A stretch of DNA of 64,000 nucleotides from Flavobacterium sp. LC2016-12 (GTDB taxonomy: Bacteria > Bacteroidota > Bacteroidia > Flavobacteriales > Flavobacteriaceae). The position numbers and the translations under genes were made by a program. Within the stretch, counting starts at the first letter, position 1. Each line of letters begins with the position of its first letter. Where the stretch lies: contig NZ_JADKPT010000011.1 in the NCBI RefSeq assembly GCF_015351595.1, positions 1 to 64,000 on the forward strand, written 5' to 3'. The notes under the pieces were generated by a model. The model was given only the letters and a program-made list of their open reading frames with translations. It was not told the DNA's origin and did no database searches. Of this stretch, positions 1-9,553 are shown piece by piece.

Positions 1-95
1 GTATCAAAAAGATTTGGTTTTATCATAGAAATCGAAATGACAAGATTGCAAAAATACCTTTGAACCTTTGGATCTCTGCCCCTTTGAACCTCCTT
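1..95. other. Intergenic left edge with short direct repeats
   Basis: No gene is visible. The segment holds imperfect repeats of the word CTTTGAACCT just beyond the stop of the DUF4230 gene. Such short-word repeats recur between genes elsewhere in this window and are treated here as low-complexity filler. Confidence 0.4.
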
Positions 96-725
96 TTACA
101 ATTTCAAATCCTGATTAAATTCTTTTTCAGATTCTATCGTTTTGCCGTTGTATTGCAATTTCCAACCCATGGAATTCGTCAAAATCAAAATCTTAGACAA
201 TTCACTTATTAATCTGTTTTGAGCGTTTATTTTTAGGGATGATTTTTCAATTTTCTTTGCCAGATTCGCTTTTACTGATTTATTGATTTTATTATAATCG
301 TCTCCAGTAAATGGATTCAGCTGACTTTGCTCAACATCATAAAACTTAATATCAGGATTGATGGTAATTTCTTCTTTTGGGATATTTAAAATCGTGATTG
401 TTTTATTTTTTTCGTCGATGTCGTATTTCATTTTGTGCAAATCGTAGGCAACCGTAACATTTGCATTGACAACTACTAATGCTTTCTTCTCAAAAGAAAC
501 CATATCCAAAAAATATTTCTGCTGATTTTTATACGTGATTACTTCTGAAAAATGCCCTTCGGTAACAACTAATTTACCCACATTTAGAATTTGTTGTTGA
601 ATTAAATTGGTATTGTACTCAATATCCTTATCATCATCTTTTTTAAATTGGCAAAATTTGAAAGCCAAAATGATTAAGAAAACGACTGAAGCTAAAACTA
701 AAATTCTTTTGAGTGTATTTTGCAT
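96..725 (-). CDS. DUF4230 domain-containing membrane-anchored protein
   Basis: A 209-residue protein with one N-terminal membrane segment (about residues 8-25, LVLASVVFLIILAF) followed by a soluble, probably periplasmic domain. The order of hydrophobic strands and the 'TEGHFSEVITY' and 'VVVNANVTVAYDL' stretches fit the DUF4230 family, which has no assigned biochemical role. It is the last gene of a minus-strand series starting with tamB. A 185-base gap with 'cacgaa' repeats separates it from tamL, so it may be transcribed separately. Family assignment is by pattern recognition only; function unknown. Confidence 0.75.
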   Translation of the reverse strand: MQNTLKRILVLASVVFLIILAFKFCQFKKDDDKDIEYNTNLIQQQILNVGKLVVTEGHFSEVITYKNQQKYFLDMVSFEKKALVVVNANVTVAYDLHKMKYDIDEKNKTITILNIPKEEITINPDIKFYDVEQSQLNPFTGDDYNKINKSVKANLAKKIEKSSLKINAQNRLISELSKILILTNSMGWKLQYNGKTIESEKEFNQDLKL

Positions 726-910
726 TACTTTATTTTATTAGACTAATTTACTTCTTTTTTTAATAATGTAAATCAAAAGTTCGCCACGAATTCACGAATT
801 TTATTTAATGCAAAATGGATAAATTAACGTCAAATTACACAAAAATTAAATTCGCGAATTGCTTCGACTGTTCACTATCGCTCAATTTGTGGCTAATTTT
901 TATAAATTTT
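726..910. repeat. Intergenic gap with short CACGAATT-type repeats
   Basis: The segment around 781-870 repeats the words CACGAATTCACGAATT and TTCGCGAATT. The plus-strand reading frame that runs through it (815-1015) overlaps the end of tamL and is not credible. Similar 'cacgaa' text lies at 8466-8490. These are dispersed intergenic words rather than a gene. Confidence 0.4.
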
Positions 911-3229
911 CTAGAAAGGATATCCAATAGCAATATTCAAAATCAGGTTTTCTTTTCGCCAGGGTCCGCTTCCAAAATCAATGTCTTTGATTACCCATCT
1001 TTCGCCGTCAGGTAGATAAGGTTTTCTTAGTGGAAAAGCCAAATCGGTTCTTAGAATAAAGAAAGAAACATCAAATCGTAAACCTACACCTGCCCCTACT
1101 GCGATTTCTTTCATAAAATCTTTAGATATTTCGGCTCCTGGTTTATCCGGATCTTTATTCATCAACCAAATATTTCCGGCATCAATAAATGCAGCACCTT
1201 TTACAATACTAAAAAGCTTCGCTCTGTATTCGGTACTGAATTCCAACTTCAAATCTCCTGACTGATCTGGCAAATAATTGTTTGAAGTTTCAGTATTCAA
1301 ATAACTTCCGGGTCCAATTGATCTTGCTCTAAAGGCTCGAATACTATTGGTTCCACCTACTACAAATTGCTTCGATGTTGGCAACACACCTGAATTACCG
1401 TACGGAATTCCAACACCAAGAATAACTCTGCTAGCCAACTGACTTTCTTTTCCAAGTTTTAAATAATGCCTGAAGTCTCCTCTAAATTTTGCGTATTGAC
1501 TAAAAGGAACATCAAATATTTTGATTGTATCGTTCTTTTTGACATTTGCTCCGGTAATTAAACCCGTAACATTTCCTGCCAAATCAGCTTCTCCGCTAAA
1601 ATAAAACGTATTCTTTTTACGCTTTTGCATTGTATTGGTGTACGTATAAGTATATGTTGGACCAAAAATCAATTGCTTTTCAATTACTTTTCCCAGCGAT
1701 GCATCGTCTTTAATATCATCCAAATATTCCTGTGTTACATTATTCGGACTCACATAGGTAACATCCATTATATTTAATTGATGCTCTTTTCGAACATTCT
1801 CTTTCCATAAATAACCGTATGACGCTTTAAATGAATTCAAAGCATATAATTGTGTTCTGTTTTGATATTCATACCTCACTGTTGCTTTGGTTCTTGGGAC
1901 ATATTCGCTCGAACCTTCAACATGAAAAAACGGAACAATAAATCTTGGCCAGGTTAAACTGGTTTCTGTTCCCACTTTATAAATATTCTTACCGTTATTG
2001 GTTCCGGAAAGTTGAAAATCGGCTCCACCAAAAACAGAAACTGTCAACAATTCGGCACCACGAAATAAGTTTCTGTTGTTCCAATTGACATTAACTTCTG
2101 TTCCTGTATAACTGGCCGAATTGGTTTTTCCCAAAACCTCAACACGAATAAATTTCTTCGGTAATAGCGTTAAATAATAATAAGAATCTAAAGTTTTCGG
2201 CAAACTGTCAGAAGGTTTAAATTCATTTTTCACAAAACTAAAAGTTCCCAAATTCACAAAACGATTCAGCGTTAAATTGTGATCTTTTCTATTATATAAA
2301 TCCCCCTTTTTGAAATAAATGGCGCGGTCAAAAACTCTTGGTTTAAAAGTATCTGCGGTATCAATAATCGTAAAATCTTTGTATTGAACTACATCTTCTT
2401 TGGTATATTTCAAACTGTCTTTCGAAATCGAAAAATTCGGATACACAATAATTTTATTAATCTTATAGGCTGTAAGCGCTTTCGGCGGTGTATCAGGTTT
2501 TATAACCAGTCTGACTTTTACTTCATGATCGCCTTTTGTACTGTCTACCTGAGCTAAAATATAATCCGGATTAAAGTAATAGTATCCCTTTTCCTTAAGT
2601 CTGGCATCTATTCTTTCTCTTTCCGCTTTAATGACATCTAAATCATACGGTTTACCTACTTTCAATAAACTCCTTCGGCTTGATCTTCCAATTATTCTTG
2701 ACATGGCCAGAGAATCATCCGGAAAAGTCACACTTTTAATGATGTATTGTTGTTTTGGCGTTACCGTATATTCTGCTGTAGCTCTTTTATTTTTAGCTGT
2801 TGAATCGGCGCTGACACGTGTTTTAAAGTACCCTCTATTTTCGGTAAAATTTCGCAAAACGGATGCATTATAATCTAAATCAACTTTACTAAAAAGCACA
2901 GGAGGTTCTCCCACTTTTGTTCGAAGCCAATATCGAAAGCCTTTTTCTTTTTTAGGTTCGCCGGCAATGTTATATATCCATAATTTAGGACGTAATCCTA
3001 AAAATTGTTTGTTTGGTTTAGGACGCAACAAATCTTCCAGTTCTTTCTCCAGTTCTTTTCTGTCCTTCTTTTTAATAACCGAATCTTTTACCGTCACAGA
3101 ACCGCCTGTGTACAATAATTCGCCTTCTGGCAGATATTTTGTATTACTGCATCCAAAAACAAAAAATAAGGACAGCGCAATAAAATACCTGATATATTTC
3201 GTTTTTATATTGCTATGTTTTTTGCTCAT
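911..3229 (-). CDS. tamL: TamL: Omp85/BamA-family outer membrane lipoprotein
   Basis: A 772-residue Omp85-superfamily protein. It begins with a lipoprotein signal (ALSLFFVFGC, lipobox Cys about residue 27), the hallmark of the Bacteroidota TamL variant of TamA. POTRA-like repeats follow in roughly residues 60-330, then a C-terminal 16-strand-type barrel ending in '...LNIAIGYPF', with a terminal aromatic residue as expected for outer-membrane barrels. With TamB it is expected to help insert or transport outer-membrane components; that is family knowledge. Its start overlaps the 3' end of tamB by 17 bases, so the two are translationally linked and co-transcribed. Confidence 0.88.
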   Translation of the reverse strand: MSKKHSNIKTKYIRYFIALSLFFVFGCSNTKYLPEGELLYTGGSVTVKDSVIKKKDRKELEKELEDLLRPKPNKQFLGLRPKLWIYNIAGEPKKEKGFRYWLRTKVGEPPVLFSKVDLDYNASVLRNFTENRGYFKTRVSADSTAKNKRATAEYTVTPKQQYIIKSVTFPDDSLAMSRIIGRSSRRSLLKVGKPYDLDVIKAERERIDARLKEKGYYYFNPDYILAQVDSTKGDHEVKVRLVIKPDTPPKALTAYKINKIIVYPNFSISKDSLKYTKEDVVQYKDFTIIDTADTFKPRVFDRAIYFKKGDLYNRKDHNLTLNRFVNLGTFSFVKNEFKPSDSLPKTLDSYYYLTLLPKKFIRVEVLGKTNSASYTGTEVNVNWNNRNLFRGAELLTVSVFGGADFQLSGTNNGKNIYKVGTETSLTWPRFIVPFFHVEGSSEYVPRTKATVRYEYQNRTQLYALNSFKASYGYLWKENVRKEHQLNIMDVTYVSPNNVTQEYLDDIKDDASLGKVIEKQLIFGPTYTYTYTNTMQKRKKNTFYFSGEADLAGNVTGLITGANVKKNDTIKIFDVPFSQYAKFRGDFRHYLKLGKESQLASRVILGVGIPYGNSGVLPTSKQFVVGGTNSIRAFRARSIGPGSYLNTETSNNYLPDQSGDLKLEFSTEYRAKLFSIVKGAAFIDAGNIWLMNKDPDKPGAEISKDFMKEIAVGAGVGLRFDVSFFILRTDLAFPLRKPYLPDGERWVIKDIDFGSGPWRKENLILNIAIGYPF

Positions 3230-6200
3230 CTCCTTCTAATTGATTTTCGTCTTTCTCTTTCTCTTCTTTTTCTTTGAGTTTTCTCTTTTCCTTGCGCAGT
3301 TTTTCTTCTTTAATCATTTCTTTTTCTGCCAAACTTCTATGAAAGAGCTCTCTAAATCTATTGTAACTCATCGTAATAATAAAAGCAACTCCGGTTTCAA
3401 TAACCTGACCTTCAACTGCAACCTGATATTCGTTTTTTCGATAAGCACGAAGCATATAACGACCGTCTTTTGTTAATTGGTAATCAAGTGCCACGTCGCC
3501 GGCAATATTGGTACTTTCTTCATTGGCGCGTTCCTGACCTTCAACGGCAAAACTGCTTCCAACCGTAATTTTTAAACGGTCATCGAGTAATTTTTTAGAA
3601 ACTCCAACATTTAAATCTGTTCTGTTTTCTCTCGTTCCTGTTGTATAATCATCTGTAGATTCCAAATCAAATTCTAATTGAACACCGGAGATCAATTCTC
3701 CAGCAAGGTCATTCAACTGTTGAGACAGAATTTTACTCACACTTTGTCTGGCCAATGATTCGGCGCTCGTTCCGCCGCTTTCGCTTGCAAACGGATTTTC
3801 ACCAATAAATCTGTTCAACAATAAAAGGGCAAAAACCTGTTTGTTTAATTCGGCTGGCTCTTGTCGCAATTGTTCCAATTTTTGTTGTGTAGTTTCTACG
3901 ATCGCAGATGAAACATCATAATTTCCATCCGGCAGGACAATATCAAACGTGATTTCCGGCTTCATTAGTTCGCCATTCATTTTCAATAAAGTCTGAAACG
4001 GTATTTTCTGTTTATAGGTGTTTTTAACAGTTTGAGAGTCATTCCCTAACTGATTTCCGAGTAAATCGATTGGCGCTGCTTCTACTTTGTAAATCGCTGT
4101 AATATTTACATTCGCCATTGTTGGTTCCCCATTCCAGATGATATAACTTCCTTTCTGAATGTTGAATTTTCTTCGGATCATATTGAAATTCATTTCATAT
4201 GCACCATCTGAAAATTCATATTTACCCGTTAAAGTTGTTTTTCCTGACGGATCAATTCCACCTGTCAATTCCGCTTCCCCTTTTAAATTCAGATAATCAC
4301 CGTTTCCTTTATCGATTACTAACGTAAGATCAGCCTCTTTATCTATTGAGATTGCTACATTCACATCCATACCTAATAACTCTGACTGATCCAGTTTTTC
4401 TTTCATCGCAGCCGTTTGTTTTAGATACAAATTATCTTCGTCTACAAACTCAACAATTCCTTCTCGATCTGCAATTGATGGATCTGACTGTGGCAAAACA
4501 ACTGAAAATTTAGTTTCATCCTTGATTTTGATACTACCGCCAACAACAGGATTTTCAAGTGTTCCTTTAATGTTCAGTTTGGTATCTAAAATCAAATCTC
4601 CATAAAACAAATCGTTATCTTTTTCTTTAGAATGTATCGCTCTAAAGTCATCCGCAACGACGGTTAATCCGAAATCAAAATTGGTATAATCTGCTGATTT
4701 AATTGTTCCGTTGATTGTCAGCTTATTATCATTTTCATCATTAAGGGTAAAACTGTCAAAAGTAATTACATCATTTTGAAGTGTAATTTTTTCATTGCCT
4801 GTTTTAAAATACGAATCGAATTTCGTCACTCTGAAACCGGCATCATTAAAATTCAATTCCCCATTAACTTTTGGTGCGCTGGCATTTCCTGTAATTTTGA
4901 AATTTCCTGATAAATAACCTGTTCCTTCTTTAATATTGTCCATACTGAAACCCTGAATACTTTTAATGTTGAGTTTATTCAGATCGAGATTAAAATCCAA
5001 ATTTCCATCGGCAATGGCGTATGTTCCTGTTAGATTTACGTCGTTATCTTCGCCGGTCAGTGTGACATTAGCGTTCAGTACATTATTGGTTTTATTATCG
5101 ACTTTAACTGCAATATCACCAACCGGTTCCCCTTTAAAAGCAAAATCATCAATTTTTATGTCTGAAGTAAAAGTTGGTTTTGTCATTACATTTTCGGCAA
5201 CAGCATTTCCATTAATCAAACCTTGCATTAACAATTTATCTTTTTTGACGATATTCATAATCGTCTCGATTTTAAAGTTTACAAAATCAACTTGCAGTGG
5301 TGCGTTATCCTGAGTTCCCTGTGATTGAATTTTAAGTTCGTTTCCTGAATTCGCTATAAAGAATTTATTGACATAAAGTCTTTTTCCGCCAAATTCAATA
5401 GCGTTTTCAGGATCAATATTCCATTTGTCATAATTCAGTACGAAATTCTCTGCATCGATTTTGAAGATGTTTTTAGAATCTTCAGCTTTAAAAACGCCGG
5501 CAATAAAATACTGTTGTTTGTCTTTTGCATCTTTTACTTCTAATGCATAATCCAGAATATTATTTTCGATTTTTCCTGATAAACTCGTAAACGGAATTTT
5601 CAAAGAACCGCTTTCAATTGTGGCTACGGAAATTTGATATTCTAATGCATTTTCTTTTGCTTCGATATTTATTTTTCCGTCTGCGATTGTGTTATCGGCA
5701 TAAACAATTCTCGGAATCGTTCCTTTAATTTCTAAAGAATCAGTTACGTTATTGTATTTCCCTTCGATTTTAAGAGGTTCTAAACCTGTTAATTTTGGAA
5801 CTAATTTAAAAAGAATTGGATCGTTGTCAACGGTCAATGTGAAAGCCAAACGTTGTTCATCTGATTCACCATTTACTTTCGGATTTTTTAAATCGATATA
5901 TTTTGACAATGATTTTTTTATGGCCGATGCTAAAGTTGTCAATTTGTATTTTCCATCCACTTCCGCTTTCAAAAATTGAGAAGAAATTTTAATGTTATTT
6001 CTGCTTTCATCTGAAAAAGCAATTACTCTAATGGAATCTAAAACAATTGGTTCTTTGTCCTGTAAAACCTGAATGTTGGAAAGAAACACTTTTCCGTTTA
6101 AAAAATCAGGATTACTATTGGCGATATCCGCATCGATATTTCCACGCAGTTTCATTGGGCCCGCATGCAGATGCAGTTTTTCTAAATCGGCTATATCCAG

Positions 6201-8306
6201 GTTTAATTTTAATTGAATGGCCGGATATTTATCTTTTGTATTTCCACTAGCAACTAAATCAAAATTCAAATTCGGATCTTTCATTCCTGATTTAACTGCG
6301 AATGAACCGTTTTCGATATTTCCTTTTAAAGCTAAATCTCTATAGGTATATTTATTGAAAACAGCTTTCTGAACCAAACCATCAAAATCAGCCTGAGCTG
6401 TTTTCGGATCCAAACCTTTGCCTTTTACTTTCGCTTTAAGCGTAATTTTTCCAATCGAATCGTTTTTGATTAATCTGCCTAAATCGAAATCCAATAAATA
6501 AACGGTTGCATCGTATTTCTCTCTTTTCTTAACGCGTTGGTCAAATAAAGCATCAATTTTTGCATTTCCAAAACTGCTGTTTAAAGCCAGATTCGTTTTG
6601 AAATTCTGCACCGAACCTTTGAATTTTCCCTGCAAACTCAACTGAGAAGGCAATTGAATATTTTTCGGAATGGTTTCCGCCGGCACAAATCCATAAATAT
6701 CTTTTGAAGTACTTGAAAGTTTCTTAATATCTAAATCGTAATACGCTTTTTGAGCATTAGGCAAACCTTTTATTTTCCCCGAAAGGGAAACTTTTGTCGT
6801 CCCGATTCCGCTCATTTCGAATTGTGGAATAGTCAAATCTTTTACTTTTCCGCTCAAGCGTGTATTCAAATATAAAATTGCGTTTGGATTACTTTTAAAC
6901 GGATTTGTTTTCTGTAAATCCGGAGCAAATAATAAAATGTCTTTAAATCCGATTTTCGATTGATTTAAATTTGCATCCAGGCTCAAATTCGCAATATCCT
7001 TTTTTAAAGCCTCAAGCGAAGGATAGGCAACTTTAATTTTATTCTGAAGAAGGGTTTGTGGTGTTCTTAAATACAAATTCTCTAAAGAAGCATTTTTAGG
7101 CCCATAGAAAAAATCGGTTTTTAAAGCCTGAACTTGCAAACCGCTTTTATCATTTACGGCAAGTGCTTTTATATTTCCCAAAATCGTATCATTTCCGTAA
7201 TACAATTTCTCGGCTTTAAAATTGAATTTATCCAAATCCATATGGCTGTAATCGATTCCTTTTGAAAGCGGTTTAGATTGCATATCATCAAATTTGAAAG
7301 CGATATTTTCTAAATTAACATCAGCCAGTTTTACTTTCCAGCCCGATTGTTTGATTGAAGTTGTATCCAAACTTGGCGCCTGAATTTGTTTGTCTTTTGC
7401 CCCTAAACGCAAATTACCTTTTAGATTTTTCACTTCGAAAGTATTAAAATCTAAAAACTGATTGTTCATATCAATTTTATTGACTGATAAATCCAGATTA
7501 CCGAGTTTAATCCCTGAGTCTAATTTGGAATCTTTGTTATCATATAAAAGATCAATTTGCGATAAACTGATTTTTCCGAGTTTTAAACTAAAGTCTTTTC
7601 TTTTTGAAATTGTATCAACTGTTTTTACTGAAACCTCAGCGATCTTCTCTACAACATCCTGATTCAAAACAACCCGTAATCCATTTAAAGCAATATTCGG
7701 AATATCGAAATTCATTTGATCCAAATCGAATTCATTGAATTTCGTATCAAAATGCGTCAGTTTTACACGAACATCATTTTTAGAATAATCGTCTTTAAAA
7801 TTGAATTTTATGTTATCGAGATTTACTTTTACGACCGATATCTTGAATGGCTTGCTATCCGGATCTTTTGGTTCTTCTGGTTCTTTTGATTCGAAAGCTT
7901 TTATGATATAATCGAAATTGAAAACGCCGTTTTTATTTCTGGAAATATTGGCTGTCGTATTTTCTAAGGAAACCGAGTTGATTTCCAATTCACTGCTTAC
8001 TAATTTAAACAAATCGACATCTACAACTAAACGTTTACCAGCAAGCAAAGTATCCTTCTTTTGATCTTCAAAATAGAAACCTTCCAGCACTACATCTTTT
8101 GGGAATTTAATTGAAATATGATCTAATGCAACTTTGGTTTTAATCTTATCGTGCAGATAGGTTATCGCTTTATCCTTAACGAAATTCTGTACTGAAGGAA
8201 CCTGAATTAAAATAATGAGAAGTAATAAAAGTGCAATTATAGATCCCACGCACCAAAGCAGTATACGTAGTGTTTTTTTTAGAAAATGAATTGTTTTGGT
8301 ATTCAT
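3213..8306 (-). CDS. tamB: TamB-family translocation and assembly module protein
   Basis: A 1697-residue protein with an N-terminal membrane anchor (about residues 11-34) and a very long beta-rich periplasmic part with AsmA-like repeats. The conserved TamB/DUF490 domain lies near the C-terminus (about residues 1230-1640). TamB proteins span the periplasm as a hydrophobic groove, partner TamA/TamL, and support outer-membrane protein assembly or lipid transport. The last 45 residues are highly charged Lys/Glu, a tail commonly seen in flavobacterial homologues. The gene starts the tamB-tamL operon; the overlap with tamL supports a shared job. The ATG at 8306 directly precedes the hydrophobic anchor. 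Confidence 0.9.
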   Translation of the reverse strand: MNTKTIHFLKKTLRILLWCVGSIIALLLLLIILIQVPSVQNFVKDKAITYLHDKIKTKVALDHISIKFPKDVVLEGFYFEDQKKDTLLAGKRLVVDVDLFKLVSSELEINSVSLENTTANISRNKNGVFNFDYIIKAFESKEPEEPKDPDSKPFKISVVKVNLDNIKFNFKDDYSKNDVRVKLTHFDTKFNEFDLDQMNFDIPNIALNGLRVVLNQDVVEKIAEVSVKTVDTISKRKDFSLKLGKISLSQIDLLYDNKDSKLDSGIKLGNLDLSVNKIDMNNQFLDFNTFEVKNLKGNLRLGAKDKQIQAPSLDTTSIKQSGWKVKLADVNLENIAFKFDDMQSKPLSKGIDYSHMDLDKFNFKAEKLYYGNDTILGNIKALAVNDKSGLQVQALKTDFFYGPKNASLENLYLRTPQTLLQNKIKVAYPSLEALKKDIANLSLDANLNQSKIGFKDILLFAPDLQKTNPFKSNPNAILYLNTRLSGKVKDLTIPQFEMSGIGTTKVSLSGKIKGLPNAQKAYYDLDIKKLSSTSKDIYGFVPAETIPKNIQLPSQLSLQGKFKGSVQNFKTNLALNSSFGNAKIDALFDQRVKKREKYDATVYLLDFDLGRLIKNDSIGKITLKAKVKGKGLDPKTAQADFDGLVQKAVFNKYTYRDLALKGNIENGSFAVKSGMKDPNLNFDLVASGNTKDKYPAIQLKLNLDIADLEKLHLHAGPMKLRGNIDADIANSNPDFLNGKVFLSNIQVLQDKEPIVLDSIRVIAFSDESRNNIKISSQFLKAEVDGKYKLTTLASAIKKSLSKYIDLKNPKVNGESDEQRLAFTLTVDNDPILFKLVPKLTGLEPLKIEGKYNNVTDSLEIKGTIPRIVYADNTIADGKINIEAKENALEYQISVATIESGSLKIPFTSLSGKIENNILDYALEVKDAKDKQQYFIAGVFKAEDSKNIFKIDAENFVLNYDKWNIDPENAIEFGGKRLYVNKFFIANSGNELKIQSQGTQDNAPLQVDFVNFKIETIMNIVKKDKLLMQGLINGNAVAENVMTKPTFTSDIKIDDFAFKGEPVGDIAVKVDNKTNNVLNANVTLTGEDNDVNLTGTYAIADGNLDFNLDLNKLNIKSIQGFSMDNIKEGTGYLSGNFKITGNASAPKVNGELNFNDAGFRVTKFDSYFKTGNEKITLQNDVITFDSFTLNDENDNKLTINGTIKSADYTNFDFGLTVVADDFRAIHSKEKDNDLFYGDLILDTKLNIKGTLENPVVGGSIKIKDETKFSVVLPQSDPSIADREGIVEFVDEDNLYLKQTAAMKEKLDQSELLGMDVNVAISIDKEADLTLVIDKGNGDYLNLKGEAELTGGIDPSGKTTLTGKYEFSDGAYEMNFNMIRRKFNIQKGSYIIWNGEPTMANVNITAIYKVEAAPIDLLGNQLGNDSQTVKNTYKQKIPFQTLLKMNGELMKPEITFDIVLPDGNYDVSSAIVETTQQKLEQLRQEPAELNKQVFALLLLNRFIGENPFASESGGTSAESLARQSVSKILSQQLNDLAGELISGVQLEFDLESTDDYTTGTRENRTDLNVGVSKKLLDDRLKITVGSSFAVEGQERANEESTNIAGDVALDYQLTKDGRYMLRAYRKNEYQVAVEGQVIETGVAFIITMSYNRFRELFHRSLAEKEMIKEEKLRKEKRKLKEKEEKEKDENQLEGDEQKT

Positions 8307-8496
8307 ACGTCAATAAAACACGTTAGATTAAAATTGCGTTATTATAAGGCTGTATTTCTACAGTTTACAAAATTGAAAAATTTAAACTTTAACAATTTAC
8401 ATAATTTCGCTCAATTATTCCAGAATTTTACGAACAAATAATTATTTTCCTACTTTTTGAGATTTGCCACGAAGGTGCTAAGGCACGAAGATTTTT
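8307..8496. other. Intergenic gap upstream of tamB
   Basis: AT-rich, with a 'gccacgaaggtgctaaggc' word close to the GSCFA stop codon. No clear hairpin terminator and no exact TAnnTTTG promoter were found on the minus strand before tamB, so its transcription start is not resolved. Confidence 0.3.
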
Positions 8497-9456
8497 TTAA
8501 AATTTAATGTTGGGCCATTTTTCGCCTAACGCATTTATTTTTTTCTGAAGATTGGCAAGGAATTTTTGATGTTGTTCTGATTCGGGATTGAAGCTTCTGT
8601 GGCGGAGACTTTTTTGAATTTCTGAGACTTCCTGCATTAGAGAAATACTTTCTTCTGCCATATAATTTTCACTGAATTTATGCCAGATAAAATCAATTGC
8701 AACTTGGTTTGGGTGCAACATATCCTCCGCATAAAAACGATAATCACGAAGTTCGTCCATCATGATTTCGTACGAAGGGAAATAATTGTGAATTGTAAAT
8801 TGTGAATTGTAAATTTTTAAAACCTGATGCAACGCTGTAAACAAATGTGATTTACTTAGTTGATTTTCTGCGAAGCCGTCTTTGATGTGTCGTACTGGCG
8901 AAATGGTAAAAATGAAGTTTATGTTGGGGTTTATAGTCTGAATTAAATCGATTGTGTTTTCGATGCTTTTCTGAATCACATCAACCGGCAATAATTCTTT
9001 TGAGAATTGCTTTTGAGGGACTTTATGGCAATTAGCAACAATTTCATCGCTTTCCAGATTTCTGTAGATCCAGGATGTGCCGTATGTGATGATAATGTGT
9101 GTCGCTTCTTTTAATTGCTTGTTGGTTTCTGAAATAGCTTTATTTAAAGTTTCGAGTAATTCCTGTCTGTCGGAATTGCTTAGATCCGAATGTACTTCAA
9201 AAGAATGCCAGCGTTCGTTATGAAAAAAAACGTCTTTTTCTGCAAACCAGCGTTCAGAAACCGTTCTTTCAATTACTTTCTCTATCGAAACCGGATTGAA
9301 GATTATCCCAAACGGATTGGTTTCATTCTGAAATTTAAAATAATCAAATTTCTCCGCCATGTTTTCTGCAAAGCACGAACCAAATGAAAGCACTTTCGAA
9401 TTATAATCGATTGGATTATTGGATTTTGATAGCGGAATTTGGATTCTGAATTGCAT
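8497..9456 (-). CDS. GSCFA domain-containing protein
   Basis: The family's defining motif GSCFA appears near the N-terminus in 'VLSFGSCFAENM'. GSCFA proteins resemble SGNH/GDSL hydrolases, but their substrate is unknown. The in-frame Met at 9486 adds ten residues; 9456 (MQFRIQIPLSKS) is preferred because family members start just before this stretch and the fossil copies at 10516 and 11583 preserve this ATG. The product is then 319 residues, with no signal peptide, so probably cytoplasmic. An unusual in-frame 14-base tandem repeat (8788-8815) encodes the YNSQFTIHNY segment. The 5' end of this gene was copied twice next to the downstream lipoprotein paralogues. Confidence 0.85.
   Translation of the reverse strand: MQFRIQIPLSKSNNPIDYNSKVLSFGSCFAENMAEKFDYFKFQNETNPFGIIFNPVSIEKVIERTVSERWFAEKDVFFHNERWHSFEVHSDLSNSDRQELLETLNKAISETNKQLKEATHIIITYGTSWIYRNLESDEIVANCHKVPQKQFSKELLPVDVIQKSIENTIDLIQTINPNINFIFTISPVRHIKDGFAENQLSKSHLFTALHQVLKIYNSQFTIHNYFPSYEIMMDELRDYRFYAEDMLHPNQVAIDFIWHKFSENYMAEESISLMQEVSEIQKSLRHRSFNPESEQHQKFLANLQKKINALGEKWPNIKF
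8788..8815. repeat. Two exact 14-base tandem repeats inside the GSCFA gene
   Basis: GTGAATTGTAAATT occurs twice head to tail (8788-8801 and 8802-8815). The same kind of word (attcacaattt/attcataatt) fills the intergenic stretch at about 21160-21188. Here it is translated without breaking the frame, since 28 bases plus flanking bases keep the register. Confidence 0.8.
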
Positions 9457-9497
9457 GGCTTTGAATTGAGACACGAATTTCACCAATTTTCACCAAT

Positions 9498-9529
9498 AAA
9501 AAAACCAAATACAGAAGTATTTGGTTTTT
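9498..9529 (-). terminator. Intrinsic terminator of lipoprotein copy 1
   Basis: Stem AAAACCAAATAC / GTATTTGGTTTT with an AGAA loop, followed by T/A runs on both strands. It lies just past the stop of the 9554-10354 gene. Degraded copies follow copies 2 and 3. Confidence 0.7.
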
Positions 9530-9553
9530 AATTTATTTCAAAATTTTATTTAC

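Noticed and set aside
815..1015. Plus-strand ORF of 66 codons near tamL
   Set aside because: It overlaps the conserved 3' end of tamL on the opposite strand and begins in repeat sequence.
4966..5313. Plus-strand ORF of 115 codons inside tamB
   Set aside because: Antisense to a conserved gene, no promoter, composition typical of a shadow frame.
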